NCBI RefSeq assembly: GCF_000699445.3
Contig: NC_067198.1
Location: 31,065,536 to 31,129,535, forward strand
Direction: 5' to 3'
Length of the DNA: 64,000 nt
From: Schistosoma haematobium
Taxonomy: Eukaryota; Platyhelminthes; Trematoda; Strigeidida; Schistosomatidae
Position numbers and translations under genes: made by a program. Below are positions 31,522 to 46,589 of the stretch, one piece after another (position 1 is the first letter of the stretch; every line of letters begins with the position of its first letter). Under the pieces are notes generated by a model. It worked only from the letters and a program-made list of their open reading frames with translations. It was not told the DNA's origin and searched no databases.

Positions 31522-34504
31522 CTAGATAAATATAGTGGTTGCTACATTCCTATCTGGCCAATGTACTCTTCTTCCTGATCTTGTAGTTTGTGCTGCTGCT
31601 GAATTTTGATTTAATGTGTTGCTTGTTGCAGGTAGTTTGAATGGTGCTTGCTCTGCTGCAGGTTTAGACGGTTTTACAGTTGTCTGTTTTTTCTCAAAAA
31701 TATTTCGTCTCATACCGAAAGGTACAAAAGGGCGAGTTTTACCTGTTGAGGTATCACAAGTTAAGGTGTCCTTGTTGTTTATGGGGATGTTTTGGAATAA
31801 TAATTTCGTTTCCTTAGACTGCAAAAGCTTTTGTAGCTCCGTATCGAGCTTTTGATGCTTTGCCATTTCTTGATAGTCTATATCAGGGATCGAGAAGGCA
31901 TTGATATTTAATCTCGATAGTGCATCTGCTGCCTCATTTGCATTGCCTTTAATATAGCGTATATCAGCTGCAAATTGTGAAATGAATTCTAGTTGACGAA
32001 TTTCGCGCGGACTATATTTATCATGATTGTGCATCAAGGACTTAGTTAGGGGTTTGTGATCAGTATATATCGTGAAAGAATTGTCTTCTAACATATAGCG
32101 AAAGTGTTTGATGGCTAAGTAGATAGCCAACAGTTCTCTACCGAATGTGCTATATTTTGTTTGCGTTGCGTTTAGCTTTTTGAGAAAAATGCAAGGGTTT
32201 ACCATTGTTCATTGACACGTTGCTGAAGTACAGCACCTACTGCTACGTTAGAAGCGTCGGTCATTATTGCTAAAGGTGCATCAACCTTTCGTCGTGCGAG
32301 TAATGCTTCTGTGCTTAAAGCGCTTTTCAACTGATCAAATGCTTGAATTGCTTGCGGTGTCATTGCTAATGATTTAGCTCGTCCCCTTAATAAATCAGTT
32401 AGTGGTTTTGCTAAGTCTGCACATTTAGGGATAAAACGTCTGTAAAAGTTGATCATCCCAAGGAAACGTCGTAGTTTCTTGAATGAATCAGGCAAAGGAT
32501 AATTTTTGATAGCTTGTGTTTCCTCAGGAACTGGTTTAATGCCTTGCTTATCAAGTACGTGACCTAAAAAGGTGAGGGATTGTTTTCCGAACTCACATTT
32601 GTCAGGATTGACCGCTAACCCATACTCGTTTAGCTTCTCAAAAAGCATTTTCAGATGAGTTAGATGTTCATTTTTATCTTTGCTTGCTATAAGTAGGTCA
32701 TCTATGTAAGCATACACAAACGGTAAGCCCCGTACCACTTGGTCAATAAAACGCTGGAAACTTTGTGCAGCATTCCTTAATCCGAAAGGCATACGGACGA
32801 ATTCGTATAGTCCAAAGGGGGTAGTAATGGCTGTTTTAGGAACATCGTCTGGATGAATTGGAATGTGATGGTAAGCACGGACGAGATCAATTTTTGAAAA
32901 GATCGACACGTCAGATAGGCTATGAGTGAAGTCATGCAAATGTGGGAGAGGGTATCTATCTGGTATGGTTCGGCTGTTGAGAGCTCTATAGTCACCGCAC
33001 GGTCTAACTTCGGAAGAGTTTTTCTTAGGTACCATATGGAGCGGTGATGCCCACGGACTATCGGAGGGGCGTATGATGCCCAACTCAATCATTTTGTTGA
33101 ATTCGTTCTTTGCGATAGCCAGACGAGAGGGATCAAGGCGTCTTGGACGTGCGAACACAGGTGGACCCTCTGTCTTTATGTGGTGTACGACAGTATGCGT
33201 CGGTTTGTCGTGTTTGAAACTCGGTCGTAATAAATCTGGAAACTGATTAAGTAAATTGACGTATTTGTCGTTCTCATGATGAGGTTTAACTAATAAATGT
33301 ATGGAAGTCTCATTTGATATAATCCCTCTAATTTCCTTACTCTGTTCGGCAAGGACAAGTTTCCTATTTCTGACATCTACCAGTATTTTGTGGAATTGCA
33401 GAAAATCAATGCCGATTATAGGAACGAGGACGTCCGCTATGATGAAACTCCAGGAAAAATTAGATTTAGGACCGAAATTTAATTGCAACCGCCTTTTGCC
33501 GTACGTCTTGATGTCAGACCTGTTTGCAGCTTGTAGTTTTAGTTTGGGGTCAGGTGTGTTTTTCTCGAGTGCAGTAGGTGGTACTACACTAACCTCTGCC
33601 CCAGTGTCGACTAAAAACTGTGTGCCGGTTCTTTTGTCTGTAACATATAATAGACGACTGTCTTGAGAGTTGTGGTCAGTGAGTGCAGTCGTCATTAACC
33701 TACGGTCTTGACGTTCCTTTTTCTGTGTGCTTGCAAAGTTACAAGGCGGAGTACATTTTCTAGCTTGTTTGCCATATGTTCTATGGTACCAACAAATGTT
33801 GTGTCTAGTAGTGCTTGGACTACGTCGTCTACGGCTTGTGGATGTTCCTCTACGCTTGCTGTGGGAGGCATTCAATAATTGGATCTGAGCTATCTGTTTC
33901 GTAAGGGTATCAACTGATCGTCGTAACTCGGCGATCTCGTCAGCTGAGCTTGATTGGATTTGAGATACAAGGTGAGTCTTGGACCGTTCGTAAATTCTGT
34001 CGGCTATGTCTGCTAGTCTATCAAAATCAACGTCTTCGTCTCCAATTGCTAGTATCTGTTGAATGTTTTGAGGGAGACGTCTGAGCCACAATTGATATAG
34101 TAGACGTTTGTCTACTGTCCGATTTCCTAATAAGTTTGTCATGTGGCATTTTAACTGTGACGGTGTATTGTCACCTAGCTCCACGTTGGCTAAAAGTTGA
34201 TCAATTGTCTGTTGGTCGGTGAGAGATGTGACACGAATGACCTCTCTTTTTAGACAATCGAATGGTGAGTCAGGATCCGGCTTAAAAATGACATCCGGCA
34301 CTTGTTCAATGACGTCATCTGGCAGCAGTGAATTTGCATAACTAAATTTCGTACTCTGGTTTGTGATTTTGTTTGCTACAAAAAGCTTTCTAAACGAGCA
34401 AACCAGAGTCCAGCCTTTCGTGGATTAAAAATGGGTAAAGGTACAGAGATGGCACCCACGGAAATAGATTTAGATGAAAGGCTTAGCGAATTATCAACTG
34501 ACAT
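31522..34504 (-). pseudogene. Gag-Pol remnant, unit 2
   Basis: The same domain order as unit 1. An A run of 5 instead of 6 at 34380-34384 shifts the frame about 40 codons into Gag; the frame from the PDVIF motif through protease, RT and TDAS is then open for about 700 codons to the common TAA at 32199-32201. An A run of 5 instead of 6 at 32177-32181 shifts the remainder of RNase H. A unique R to C change lies in Gag (LKCHM). The tail ends at 31522 with the RSGRRVHWPDR motif that normally closes the polyprotein after integrase. Confidence 0.9.
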
Positions 34505-34809
34505 GGTACGAAGGAGCAATAGTAATAATAAACTGAGGTTTGAAATATACAATATGAAGAAATCAAAAATAACAACAAAAAATATATAAGACTCACCAAA
34601 AAGAAAAATTGTCACTTTGGGTATATGTATGAGAATATACAGTAATAATTCCAAAGGGAAAATATTATGAGTGAATTTATTATGACTGTCAATGGATTGT
34701 TATTAATTATAATAATAATTCCAATATGAAGTTCTTTATGATACTCTTGAGGAGAATGCAGCAGACTTTGTAGGAAAATGGTGCGCGTTCTAAAGGCGGG
34801 TCACCAATA

Positions 34810-35229
34810 TGTTGAGGCTAATGTCCTCAATATCTGACTCCAAATAATAATATCCCGTAACTGAGTATTTTAGGTAGGCTTAATCTCCTAGTAGAATTGC
34901 GAACTTACTCGAGATTATTAAAAAGCCTGAACACCAGTTATAGAGATAGTTTATTGATAATGAATAATAATAATCCACAAGCGTACGGTGAGCAAGCACA
35001 CGATGAAACAGAGAGAGTGAGTGAGTCTGTTAAAAATCCATATATATTTGAGAGTTAATCGGGTGTGGATAAATTATCGATTATCTGCACATTGAAACCA
35101 ATAGGAAAATAGCTTAAGAGTTAATGTACAGACATACATTCGATCATACACACCGAAATTAACATAGTGAATTGAGTCTGAGTTACAATGACTAGATAAA
35201 TGATACAGTAGTCAAACGGGCTTGCCACA
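34810..35229 (-). repeat. LTR 3
   Basis: 420 bp, TG...CA; 5' LTR of unit 2, 3' LTR of unit 3. Confidence 0.95.
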
Positions 35230-35548
35230 TAAGCTCCCATCCAGAACATTGATGTTTTTATGTACCAAAAAAAAATTGGATTAACATCTATGTTCGACAA
35301 AGAGATAAAGAACGGAACCGTTTTTAAATGAAAGTACAACTCAATATGATGAGTAAGCGTAAAATTGTAATAACAGCTTGTGGGTTGAAACGTTTCATAT
35401 CATGTATATACAAGTGTATATTTAACATTAATGAATTGTATAAAGTTAAAATGTAAGCATAATGATGATCCGTGGGGCCAATAAAAAAAATAGTAATCAA
35501 AATAAAGTAGGATTTTTATGTGTTATAAGAGTAGTCTCAGGATTTGGT

Positions 35549-38532
35549 CTAGATAAATATAGTGGTTGCTACATTCCTATCTGGCCAATGTACTCTTCTT
35601 CCTGATCTTGTAGTTTGTGCTGCTGCTGAATTTTGATTTGAAGTGTTGCTTGTTGCAGGTAGTTTGAATGGTGCTTGCTCTGCTGCAGGTTTAGACGGTT
35701 TTACAGTTGTCTGTTTTTTCTCAAAAATATTTCGTCTCATACCGAAAGGTACAAAAGGGCGAGTTTTACCTGTTGAGGTATCACAAGTTAAGGTGTCCTT
35801 GTTGTTTATGGGGATGTTTTGGAATAATAATTTCGTTTCCTTAGACTGCAAAAGCTTTTGTAGCTCCGTATCGAGCTTTTGATGCTTTGCCATTTCTTGA
35901 TAGTCTATATCAGGGATCGAGAAGGCATTGATATTTAATCTCGATAGTGCATCTGCTGCCTCATTTGCATTGCCTTTAATATAGCGTATATCAGCTGAAA
36001 ATTGTGAAATGAATTCTAGTTGACGAATTTCGCGCGGACTATATTTATCATGATTGTGCATCAAGGACTTAGTTAGGGGTTTGTGATCAGTATATATCGT
36101 GAAAGAATTGTCTTCTAACATATAGCGAAAGTGTTTGATGGCTAAGTAGATAGCCAACAGTTCTCTACCGAATGTGCTATATTTTGTTTGCGTTGCGTTT
36201 AGCTTTTTTGAGAAAAATGCAAGGGTTTACCATTGTTCATTGACACGTTGCTGAAGTACAGCACCTACTGCTACGTTAGAAGCGTCGGTCATTATTGCTA
36301 AAGGTGCATCAACCTTTCGTCGTGCGAGTAATGCTTCTGTGCTTAAAGCGCTTTTCAACTGATCAAATGCTTGAATTGCTTGCGGTGTCATTGCTAATGA
36401 TTTAGCTCGTCCCCTTAATAAATCAGTTAGTGGTTTTGCTAAGTCTGCACATTTAGGGATAAAACGTCTGTAAAAGTTGATCATCCCAAGGAAACGTCGT
36501 AGTTTCTTGAATGAATCAGGCAAAGGATAATTTTTGATAGCTTGTGTTTCCTCAGGAACTGGTTTAATGCCTTGCTTATCAAGTACGTGACCTAAAAAGG
36601 TGAGGGATTGTTTTCCGAACTCACATTTGTCAGGATTGACCGCTAACCCATACTCGTTTAGCTTCTCAAAAGCATTTTCAGATGAGTTAGATGTTCATTT
36701 TTATCTTTGCTTGCTATAAGTAGGTCATCTATGTAAGCATACACAAACGGTAAGCCCCGTACCACTTGGTCAATAAAACGCTGGAAACTTTGTGCAGCAT
36801 TCCTTAATCCGAAAGGCATACGGACGAATTCGTATAGTCCAAAGGGGGTAGTAATGGCTGTTTTAGGAACATCGTCTGGATGAATTGGAATGTGATGGTA
36901 AGCACGGACGAGATCAATTTTTGAAAAGATCGACACGTCAGATAGGCTATGAGTGAAGTCATGCAAATGTGGGAGAGGGTATCTATCTGGTATGGTTCGG
37001 CTGTTGAGAGCTCTATAGTCACCGCACGGTCTAACTTCGGAAGAGTTTTTCTTAGGTACCATATGGAGCGGTGATGCCCACGGACTATCGGAGGGGCGTA
37101 TGATGCCCAACTCAATCATTTTGTTGAATTCGTTCTTTGCGATAGCCAGACGAGAGGGATCAAGGCGTCTTGGACGTGCGAACACAGGTGGACCCTCTGT
37201 CTTTATGTGGTGTACGACAGTATGCGTCGGTTTGTCGTGTTTGAAACTCGGTCGTAATAAATCTGGAAACTGATTAAGTAAATTGACGTATTTGTCGTTC
37301 TCATGATGAGGTTTAACTAATAAATGTATGGAAGTCTCATTTGATATAATCCCTCTAATTTCCTTACTCTGTTCGGCAAGGACAAGTTTCCTATTTCTGA
37401 CATCTACCAGTATTTTGTGGAATTGCAGAAAATCAATGCCGATTATAGGAACGAGGACGTCCGCTATGATGAAACTCCAGGAAAAATTAGATTTAGGACC
37501 GAAATTTAATTGCAACCGCCTTTTGCCGTACGTCTTGATGTCAGACCTGTTTGCTGCTTGTAGTTTTAGTTTGGGGTCAGGTGTGTTTTTCTCGAGTGCA
37601 GTAGGTGGTACTACACTAACCTCTGCCCCAGTGTCGACTAAAAACTGTGTGCCGGTTCTTTTGTCTGTAACATATAATAGACGACTGTCTTGAGAGTTGT
37701 GGTCAGTGAGTGCAGTCGTCATTAACCTACGGTCTTGACGTTCCTTTTTCTGTGTGCTTGCAAAGTTACAAGGCGGAGTACATTTTCTAGCTTGTTTGCC
37801 ATATGTTCTATGGTACCAACAAATGTTGTGTCTAGTAGTGCTTGGACTACGTCGTCTACGGCTTGTGGATGTTCCTCTACGCTTGCTGTGGGAGGCATTC
37901 AATAATTGGATCTGAGCTATCTGTTTCGTAAGGGTATCAACTGATCGTCGTAACTCGGCGATCTCGTCAGCTGAGCTTGATTGGATTTGAGATACAAGGT
38001 GAGTCTTGGACCGTTCGTAAATTCTGTCGGCTATGTCTGCTAGTCTATCAAAATCAACGTCTTCGTCTCCAATTGCTAGTATCTGTTGAATGTTTTGAGG
38101 GAGACGTCTGAGCCACAATTGATATAGTAGACGTTTGTCTACTGTCCGATTTCCTAATAAGTTTGTCATGTGGCGTTTTAACTGTGACGGTGTATTGTCA
38201 CCTAGCTCCACGTTGGCTAAAAGTTGATCAATTGTCTGTTGGTCGGTGAGAGATGTGACACGAATGACCTCTCTTTTTAGACAATCGAATGGTGAGTCAG
38301 GATCCGGCTTAAAAATGACATCCGGCACTTGTTCAATGACGTCATCTGGCAGCAGTGAATTTGCATAACTAAATTTCGTACTCTGGTTTGTGATTTTGTT
38401 TGCTACAAAAAAGCTTTCTAAACGAGCAAACCAGAGTCCAGCCTTTCGTGGATTAAAAATGGGTAAAGGTACAGAGATGGCACCCACGGAAATAGATTTA
38501 GATGAAAGGCTTAGCGAATTATCAACTGACAT
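35549..38532 (-). pseudogene. Gag-Pol remnant, unit 3
   Basis: Gag, protease and RT up to just past YIDD read openly from MSVDNS; an A run of 4 instead of 5 at 36668-36671 then shifts the frame in the RT thumb. The common TAA is at 36227-36229 and the RNase H/tail frame continues to 35549. It shares the RT-thumb deletion with unit 6 and an Ala to Ser change in RNase H (ISQFS) with units 6 and 7. Confidence 0.9.
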
Positions 38533-38837
38533 GGTACGAAGGAGCAATAGTAATAATAAACTGAGGTTTGAAATATACAATATGAAGAAATCAAAAATAA
38601 CAACAAAAAATATATAAGACTCACCAAAAAGAAAAATTGTCACTTTGGGTATATGTATGAGAATATACAGTAATAATTCCAAAGGGAAAATATTATGAGT
38701 GAATTTATTATGACTGTCAATGGATTGTTATTAATTATAATAATAATTCCAATATGAAGTTCTTTATGATACTCTTGAGGAGAATGCAGCAGACTTTGTA
38801 GGAAAATGGTGCGCGTTCTAAAGGCGGGTCACCAATA

Positions 38838-39257
38838 TGTTGAGGCTAATGTCCTCAATATCTGACTCCAAATAATAATATCCCGTAACTGAGTATTTTA
38901 GGTAGGCTTAATCTCCTAGTAGAATTGCGAACTTACTCGAGATTATTAAAAAGCCTGAACACCAGTTATAGAGATAGTTTATTGATAATGAATAATAATA
39001 ATCCACAAGCGTACGGTGAGCAAGCACACGATGAAACAGAGAGAGTGAGTGAGTCTGTTAAAAATCCATATATATTTGAGAGTTAATCGGGTGTGGATAA
39101 ATTATCGATTATCTGCACATTGAAACCAATAGGAAAATAGCTTAAGAGTTAATGTACAGACATACATTCGATCATACACACCGAAATTAACATAGTGAAT
39201 TGAGTCTGAGTTACAATGACTAGATAAATGATACAGTAGTCAAACGGGCTTGCCACA
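38838..39257 (-). repeat. LTR 4
   Basis: 420 bp; 5' LTR of unit 3, 3' LTR of unit 4. Confidence 0.95.
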
Positions 39258-39577
39258 TAAGCTCCCATCCAGAACATTGATGTTTTTATGTACCAAAAAA
39301 AAATTGGATTAACATCTATGTTCGACAAAGAGATAAAGAACGGAACCGTTTTTAAAATGAAAGTACAACTCAATATGATGAGTAAGCGTAAAATTGTAAT
39401 AACAGCTTGTGGGTTGAAACGTTTCATATCATGTATATACAAGTGTATATTTAACATTAATGAATTGTATAAAGTTAAAATGTAAGCATAATGATGATCC
39501 GTGGGGCCAATAAAAAAAATAGTAATCAAAATAAAGTAGGATTTTTATGTGTTATAAGAGTAGTCTCAGGATTTGGT

Positions 39578-42561
39578 CTAGATAAATATAGTGGTTGCTA
39601 CATTCCTATCTGGCCAATGTACTCTTCTTCCTGATCTTGTAGTTTGTGCTGCTGCTGAATTTTGATTTGAAGTGTTGCTTGTTGCAGGTAGTTTGAATGG
39701 TGCTTGCTCTGCTGCAGGTTTAGACGGTTTTACAGTTGTCTGTTTTTTCTCAAAAATATTTCGTCTCATACCGAAAGGTACAAAAGGGCGAGTTTTACCT
39801 GTTGAGGTATCACAAGTTAAGGTGTCCTTGTTGTTTATGGGGATGTTTTGGAATAATAATTTCGTTTCCTTAGACTGCAAAAGCTTTTGTAGCTCCGTAT
39901 CGAGCTTTTGATGCTTTGCCATTTCTTGATAGTCTATATCAGGGATCGAGAAGGCATTGATATTTAATCTCGATAGTGCATCTGCTGCCTCATTTGCATT
40001 GCCTTTAATATAGCGTATATCAGCTGCAAATTGTGAAATGAATTCTAGTTGACGAATTTCGCGCGGACTATATTTATCATGATTGTGCATCAAGGACTTA
40101 GTTAGGGGTTTGTGATCAGTATATATCGTGAAAGAATTGTCTTCTAACATATAGCGAAAGTGTTTGATGGCTAAGTAGATAGCCAACAGTTCTCTACCGA
40201 ATGTGCTATATTTTGTTTGCGTTGCGTTTAGCTTTTTTGAGAAAAATGCAAGGGTTTACCATTGTTCATTGACACGTTGCTGAAGTACAGCACCTACTGC
40301 TACGTTAGAAGCGTCGGTCATTATTGCTAAAGGTGCATCAACCTTTCGTCGTGCGAGTAATGCTTCTGTGCTTAAAGCGCTTTTCAACTGATCAAATGCT
40401 TGAATTGCTTGCGGTGTCATTGCTAATGATTTAGCTCGTCCCCTTAATAAATCAGTTAGTGGTTTTGCTAAGTCTGCACATTTAGGGATAAAACGTCTGT
40501 AAAAGTTGATCATCCCAAGGAAACGTCGTAGTTTCTTGAATGAATCAGGCAAAGGATAATTTTTGATAGCTTGTGTTTCCTCAGGAACTGGTTTAATGCC
40601 TTGCTTATCAAGTACGTGACCTAAAAAGGTGAGGGATTGTTTTCCGAACTCACATTTGTCAGGATTGACCGCTAACCCATACTCGTTTAGCTTCTCAAAA
40701 AGCATTTTCAGATGAGTTAGATGTTCATTTTTATCTTTGCTTGCTATAAGTAGGTCATCTATGTAAGCATACACAAACGGTAAGCCCCGTACCACTTGGT
40801 CAATAAAACGCTGGAAACTTTGTGCAGCATTCCTTAATCCGAAAGGCATACGGACGAATTCGTATAGTCCAAAGGGGGTAGTAATGGCTGTTTTAGGAAC
40901 ATCGTCTGGATGAATTGGAATGTGATGGTAAGCACGGACGAGATCAATTTTTGAAAAGATCGACACGTCAGATAGGCTATGAGTGAAGTCATGCAAATGT
41001 GGGAGAGGGTATCTATCTGGTATGGTTCGGCTGTTGAGAGCTCTATAGTCACCGCACGGTCTAACTTCGGAAGAGTTTTTCTTAGGTACCATATGGAGCG
41101 GTGATGCCCACGGACTATCGGAGGGGCGTATGATGCCCAACTCAATCATTTTGTTGAATTCGTTCTTTGCGATAGCCAGACGAGAGGGATCAAGGCGTCT
41201 TGGACGTGCGAACACAGGTGGACCCTCTGTCTTTATGTGGTGTACGACAGTATGCGTCGGTTTGTCGTGTTTGAAACTCGGTCGTAATAAATCTGGAAAC
41301 TGATTAAGTAAATTGACGTATTTGTCGTTCTCATGATGAGGTTTAACTAATAAATGTATGGAAGTCTCATTTGATATAATCCCTCTAATTTCCTTACTCT
41401 GTTCGTCAAGGACAAGTTTCCTATTTCTGACATCTACCAGTATTTTGTGGAATTGCAGAAAATCAATGCCGATTATAGGAACGAGGACGTCCGCTATGAT
41501 GAAACTCCAGGAAAAATTAGATTTAGGACCGAAATTTAATTGCAACCGCCTTTTGCCGTACGTCTTGATGTCAGACCTGTTTGCAGCTTGTAGTTTTAGT
41601 TTGGGGTCAGGTGTGTTTTTCTCGAGTGCAGTAGGTGGTACTACACTAACCTCTGCCCCAGTGTCGACTAAAAACTGTGTGCCGGTTCTTTTGTCTGTAA
41701 CATATAATAGACGACTGTCTTGAGAGTTGTGGTCAGTGAGTGCAGTCGTCATTAACCTACGGTCTTGACGTTCCTTTTTCTGTGTGCTTGCAAAGTTACA
41801 AGGCGGAGTACATTTTCTAGCTTGTTTGCCATATGTTCTATGGTACCAACAAATGTTGTGTCTAGTAGTGCTTGGACTACGTCGTCTACGGCTTGTGGAT
41901 GTTCCTCTACGCTTGCTGTGGGAGGCATTCAATAATTGGATCTGAGCTATCTGTTTCGTAAGGGTATCAACTGATCGTCGTAACTCGGCGATCTCGTCAG
42001 CTGAGCTTGATTGGATTTGAGATACAAGGTGAGTCTTGGACCGTTCGTAAATTCTGTCGGCTATGTCTGCTAGTCTATCAAAATCAACGTCTTCGTCTCC
42101 AATTGCTAGTATCTGTTGAATGTTTTGAGGGAGACGTCTGAGCCACAATTGATATAGTAGACGTTTGTCTACTGTCCGATTTCCTAATAAGTTTGTCATG
42201 TGGCGTTTTAACTGTGACGGTGTATTGTCACCTAGCTCCACGTTGGCTAAAAGTTGATCAATTGTCTGTTGGTCGGTGAGAGATGTGACACGAATGACCT
42301 CTCTTTTTAGACAATCGAATGGTGAGTCAGGATCCGGCTTAAAAATGACATCCGGCACTTGTTCAATGACGTCATCTGGCAGCAGTGAATTTGCATAACT
42401 AAATTTCGTACTCTGGTTTGTGATTTTGTTTGCTACAAAAAGCTTTCTAAACGAGCAAACCAGAGTCCAGCCTTTCGTGGATTAAAAATGGGTAAAGGTA
42501 CAGAGATGGCACCCACGGAAATAGATTTAGATGAAAGGCTTAGCGAATTATCAACTGACAT
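39578..42561 (-). pseudogene. Gag-Pol remnant, unit 4
   Basis: One frameshift early in Gag (A run of 5 at 42437-42441). The frame is then intact through CHCC, protease and RT to the common TAA at 40256-40258, and open again from there to 39578. A unique Ala to Asp change sits between protease and RT (LVLDEQ). If the short A run were a sequencing error, only the TAA would interrupt this unit. Confidence 0.9.
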
Positions 42562-42866
42562 GGTACGAAGGAGCAATAATAATAATAAACTGAGGTTTGA
42601 AATATACAATATGAAGAAATCAAAAATAACAACAAAAAATATATAAGACTCACCAAAAAGAAAAATTGTCACTTTGGGTATATGTATGAGAATATACAGT
42701 AATAATTCCAAAGGGAAAATATTATGAGTGAATTTATTATGACTGTCAATGGATTGTTATTAATTATAATAATAATTCCAATATGAAGTTCTTTATGATA
42801 CTCTTGAGGAGAATGCAGCAGACTTTGTAGGAAAATGGTGCGCGTTCTAAAGGCGGGTCACCAATA

Positions 42867-43286
42867 TGTTGAGGCTAATGTCCTCAATATCTGACTCCAA
42901 ATAATAATATCCCGTAACTGAGTATTTTAGGTAGGCTTAATCTCCTAGTAGAATTGCGAACTTACTCGAGATTATTAAAAAGCCTGAACACCAGTTATAG
43001 AGATAGTTTATTGATAATGAATAATAATAATCCACAAGCGTACGGTGAGCAAGCACACGATGAAACAGAGAGAGTGAGTGAGTCTGTTAAAAATCCATAT
43101 ATATTTGAGAGTTAATCGGGTGTGGATAAATTATCGATTATCTGCACATTGAAACCAATAGGAAAATAGCTTAAGAGTTAATGTACAGACATACATTCGA
43201 TCATACACACCGAAATTAACATAGTGAATTGAGTCTGAGTTACAATGACTAGATAAATGATACAGTAGTCAAACGGGCTTGCCACA
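42867..43286 (-). repeat. LTR 5
   Basis: 420 bp; 5' LTR of unit 4, 3' LTR of unit 5. Confidence 0.95.
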
Positions 43287-43606
43287 TAAGCTCCCATCCA
43301 GAACATTGATGTTTTTATGTACCAAAAAAAAATTGGATTAACATCTATGTTCGACAAAGAGATAAAGAACGGAACCGTTTTTAAAATGAAAGTACAACTC
43401 AATATGATGAGTAAGCGTAAAATTGTAATAACAGCTTGTGGGTTGAAACGTTTCATATCATGTATATACAAGTGTATATTTAACATTAATGAATTGTATA
43501 AAGTTAAAATGTAAGCATAATGATGATCCGTGGGGCCAATAAAAAAAATAGTAATCAAAATAAAGTAGGATTTTTATGTGTTATAAGAGTAGTCTCAGGA
43601 TTTGGT

Positions 43607-46589
43607 CTAGATAAATATAGTGGTTGCTACATTCCTATCTGGCCAATGTACTCTTCTTCCTGATCTTGTAGTTTGTGCTGCTGCTGAATTTTGATTTAAA
43701 GTGTTGCTTGTTGCAGGTAGTTTGAATGGTGCTTGCTCTGCTGCAGGTTTAGACGGTTTTACAGTTGTCTGTTTTTTCTCAAAAATATTTCGTCTCATAC
43801 CGAAAGGTACAAAAGGGCGAGTTTTACCTGTTGAGGTATCACAAGTTAAGGTGTCCTTGTTGTTTATGGGGATGTTTTGGAATAATAATTTCGTTTCCTT
43901 AGACTGCAAAAGCTTTTGTAGCTCCGTATCGAGCTTTTGATGCTTTGCCATTTCTTGATAGTCTATATCAGGGATCGAGAAGGCATTGATATTTAATCTC
44001 GATAGTGCATCTGCTGCCTCATTTGCATTGCCTTTAATATAGCGTATATCAGCTGCAAATTGTGAAATGAATTCTAGTTGACGAATTTCGCGCGGACTAT
44101 ATTTATCATGATTGTGCATCAAGGACTTAGTTAGGGGTTTGTGATCAGTATATATCGTGAAAGAATTGTCTTCTAACATATAGCGAAAGTGTTTGATGGC
44201 TAAGTAGATAGCCAACAGTTCTCTACCGAATGTGCTATATTTTGTTTGCGTTGCGTTTAGCTTTTTTGAGAAAAATGCAAGGGTTTACCATTGTTCATTG
44301 ACACGTTGCTGAAGTACAGCACCTACTGCTACGTTAGAAGCGTCGGTCATTATTGCTAAAGGTGCATCAACCTTTCGTCGTGCGAGTAATGCTTCTGTGC
44401 TTAAAGCGCTTTTCAACTGATCAAATGCTTGAATTGCTTGCGGTGTCATTGCTAATGATTTAGCTCGTCCCCTTAATAAATCAGTTAGTGGTTTTGCTAA
44501 GTCTGCACATTTAGGGATAAAACGTCTGTAAAAGTTGATCATCCCAAGGAAACGTCGTAGTTTCTTGAATGAATCAGGCAAAGGATAATTTTTGATAGCT
44601 TGTGTTTCCTCAGGAACTGGTTTAATGCCTTGCTTATCAAGTACGTGACCTAAAAAGGTGAGGGATTGTTTTCCGAACTCACATTTGTCAGGATTGACCG
44701 CTAACCCATACTCGTTTAGCTTCTCAAAAAGCATTTTCAGATGAGTTAGATGTTCATTTTTATCTTTGCTTGCTATAAGTAGGTCATCTATGTAAGCATA
44801 CACAAACGGTAAGCCCCGTACCACTTGGTCAATAAAACGCTGGAAACTTTGTGCAGCATTCCTTAATCCGAAAGGCATACGGACGAATTCGTATAGTCCA
44901 AAGGGGGTAGTAATGGCTGTTTTAGGAACATCGTCTGGATGAATTGGAATGTGATGGTAAGCACGGACGAGATCAATTTTTGAAAAGATCGACACGTCAG
45001 ATAGGCTATGAGTGAAGTCATGCAAATGTGGGAGAGGGTATCTATCTGGTATGGTTCGGCTGTTGAGAGCTCTATAGTCACCGCACGGTCTAACTTCGGA
45101 AGAGTTTTTCTTAGGTACCATATGGAGCGGTGATGCCCACGGACTATCGGAGGGGCGTATGATGCCCAACTCAATCATTTTGTTGAATTCGTTCTTTGCG
45201 ATAGCCAGACGAGAGGATCAAGGCGTCTTGGACGTGCGAACACAGGTGGACCCTCTGTCTTTATGTGGTGTACGACAGTATGCGTCGGTTTGTCGTGTTT
45301 GAAACTCGGTCGTAATAAATCTGGAAACTGATTAAGTAAATTGACGTATTTGTCGTTCTCATGATGAGGTTTAACTAATAAATGTATGGAAGTCTCATTT
45401 GATATAATCCCTCTAATTTCCTTACTCTGTTCGGCAAGGACAAGTTTCCTATTTCTGACATCTACCAGTATTTTGTGGAATTGCAGAAAATCAATGCCGA
45501 TTATAGGAACGAGGACGTCCGCTATGATGAAACTCCAGGAAAAATTAGATTTAGGACCGAAATTTAATTGCAACCGCCTTTTGCCGTACGTCTTGATGTC
45601 AGACCTGTTTGCAGCTTGTAGTTTTAGTTTGGGGTCAGGTGTGTTTTTCTCGAGTGCAGTAGGTGGTACTACACTAACCTCTGCCCCAGTGTCGACTAAA
45701 AACTGTGTGCCGGTTCTTTTGTCTGTAACATATAATAGACGACTGTCTTGAGAGTTGTGGTCAGTGAGTGCAGTCGTCATTAACCTACGGTCTTGACGTT
45801 CCTTTTTCTGTGTGCTTGCAAAGTTACAAGGCGGAGTACATTTTCTAGCTTGTTTGCCATATGTTCTATGGTACCAACAAATGTTGTGTCTAGTAGTGCT
45901 TGGACTACGTCGTCTACGGCTTGTGGATGTTCCTCTACGCTTGCTGTGGGAGGCATTCAATAATTGGATCTGAGCTATCTGTTTCGTAAGGGTATCAACT
46001 GATCGTCGTAACTCGGCGATCTCGTCAGCTGAGCTTGATTGGATTTGAGATACAAGGTGAGTCTTGGACCGTTCGTAAATTCTGTCGGCTATGTCTGCTA
46101 GTCTATCAAAATCAACGTCTTCGTCTCCAATTGCTAGTATCTGTTGAATGTTTTGAGGGAGACGTCTGAGCCACAATTGATATAGTAGACGTTTGTCTAC
46201 TGTCCGATTTCCTAATAAGTTTGTCATGTGGCGTTTTAACTGTGACGGTGTATTGTCACCTAGCTCCACGTTGGCTAAAAGTTGATCAATTGTCTGTTGG
46301 TCGGTGAGAGATGTGACACGAATGACCTCTCTTTTAGACAATCGAATGGTGAGTCAGGATCCGGCTTAAAAATGACATCCGGCACTTGTTCAATGACGTC
46401 ATCTGGCAGCAGTGAATTTGCATAACTAAATTTCGTACTCTGGTTTGTGATTTTGTTTGCTACAAAAAAGCTTTCTAAACGAGCAAACCAGAGTCCAGCC
46501 TTTCGTGGATTAAAAATGGGTAAAGGTACAGAGATGGCACCCACGGAAATAGATTTAGATGAAAGGCTTAGCGAATTATCAACTGACAT
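43607..46589 (-). pseudogene. Gag-Pol remnant, unit 5
   Basis: Three interruptions: a T run of 4 at 46332-46335 in Gag (shared with unit 1), a missing G near 45214 between protease and RT (unique), and the common TAA at 44285-44287. The 45214 deletion splits the reading into a Gag-protease frame and a separate RT frame starting at MIELGI. The tail reads TSNTLNQN, as in unit 2. Confidence 0.9.
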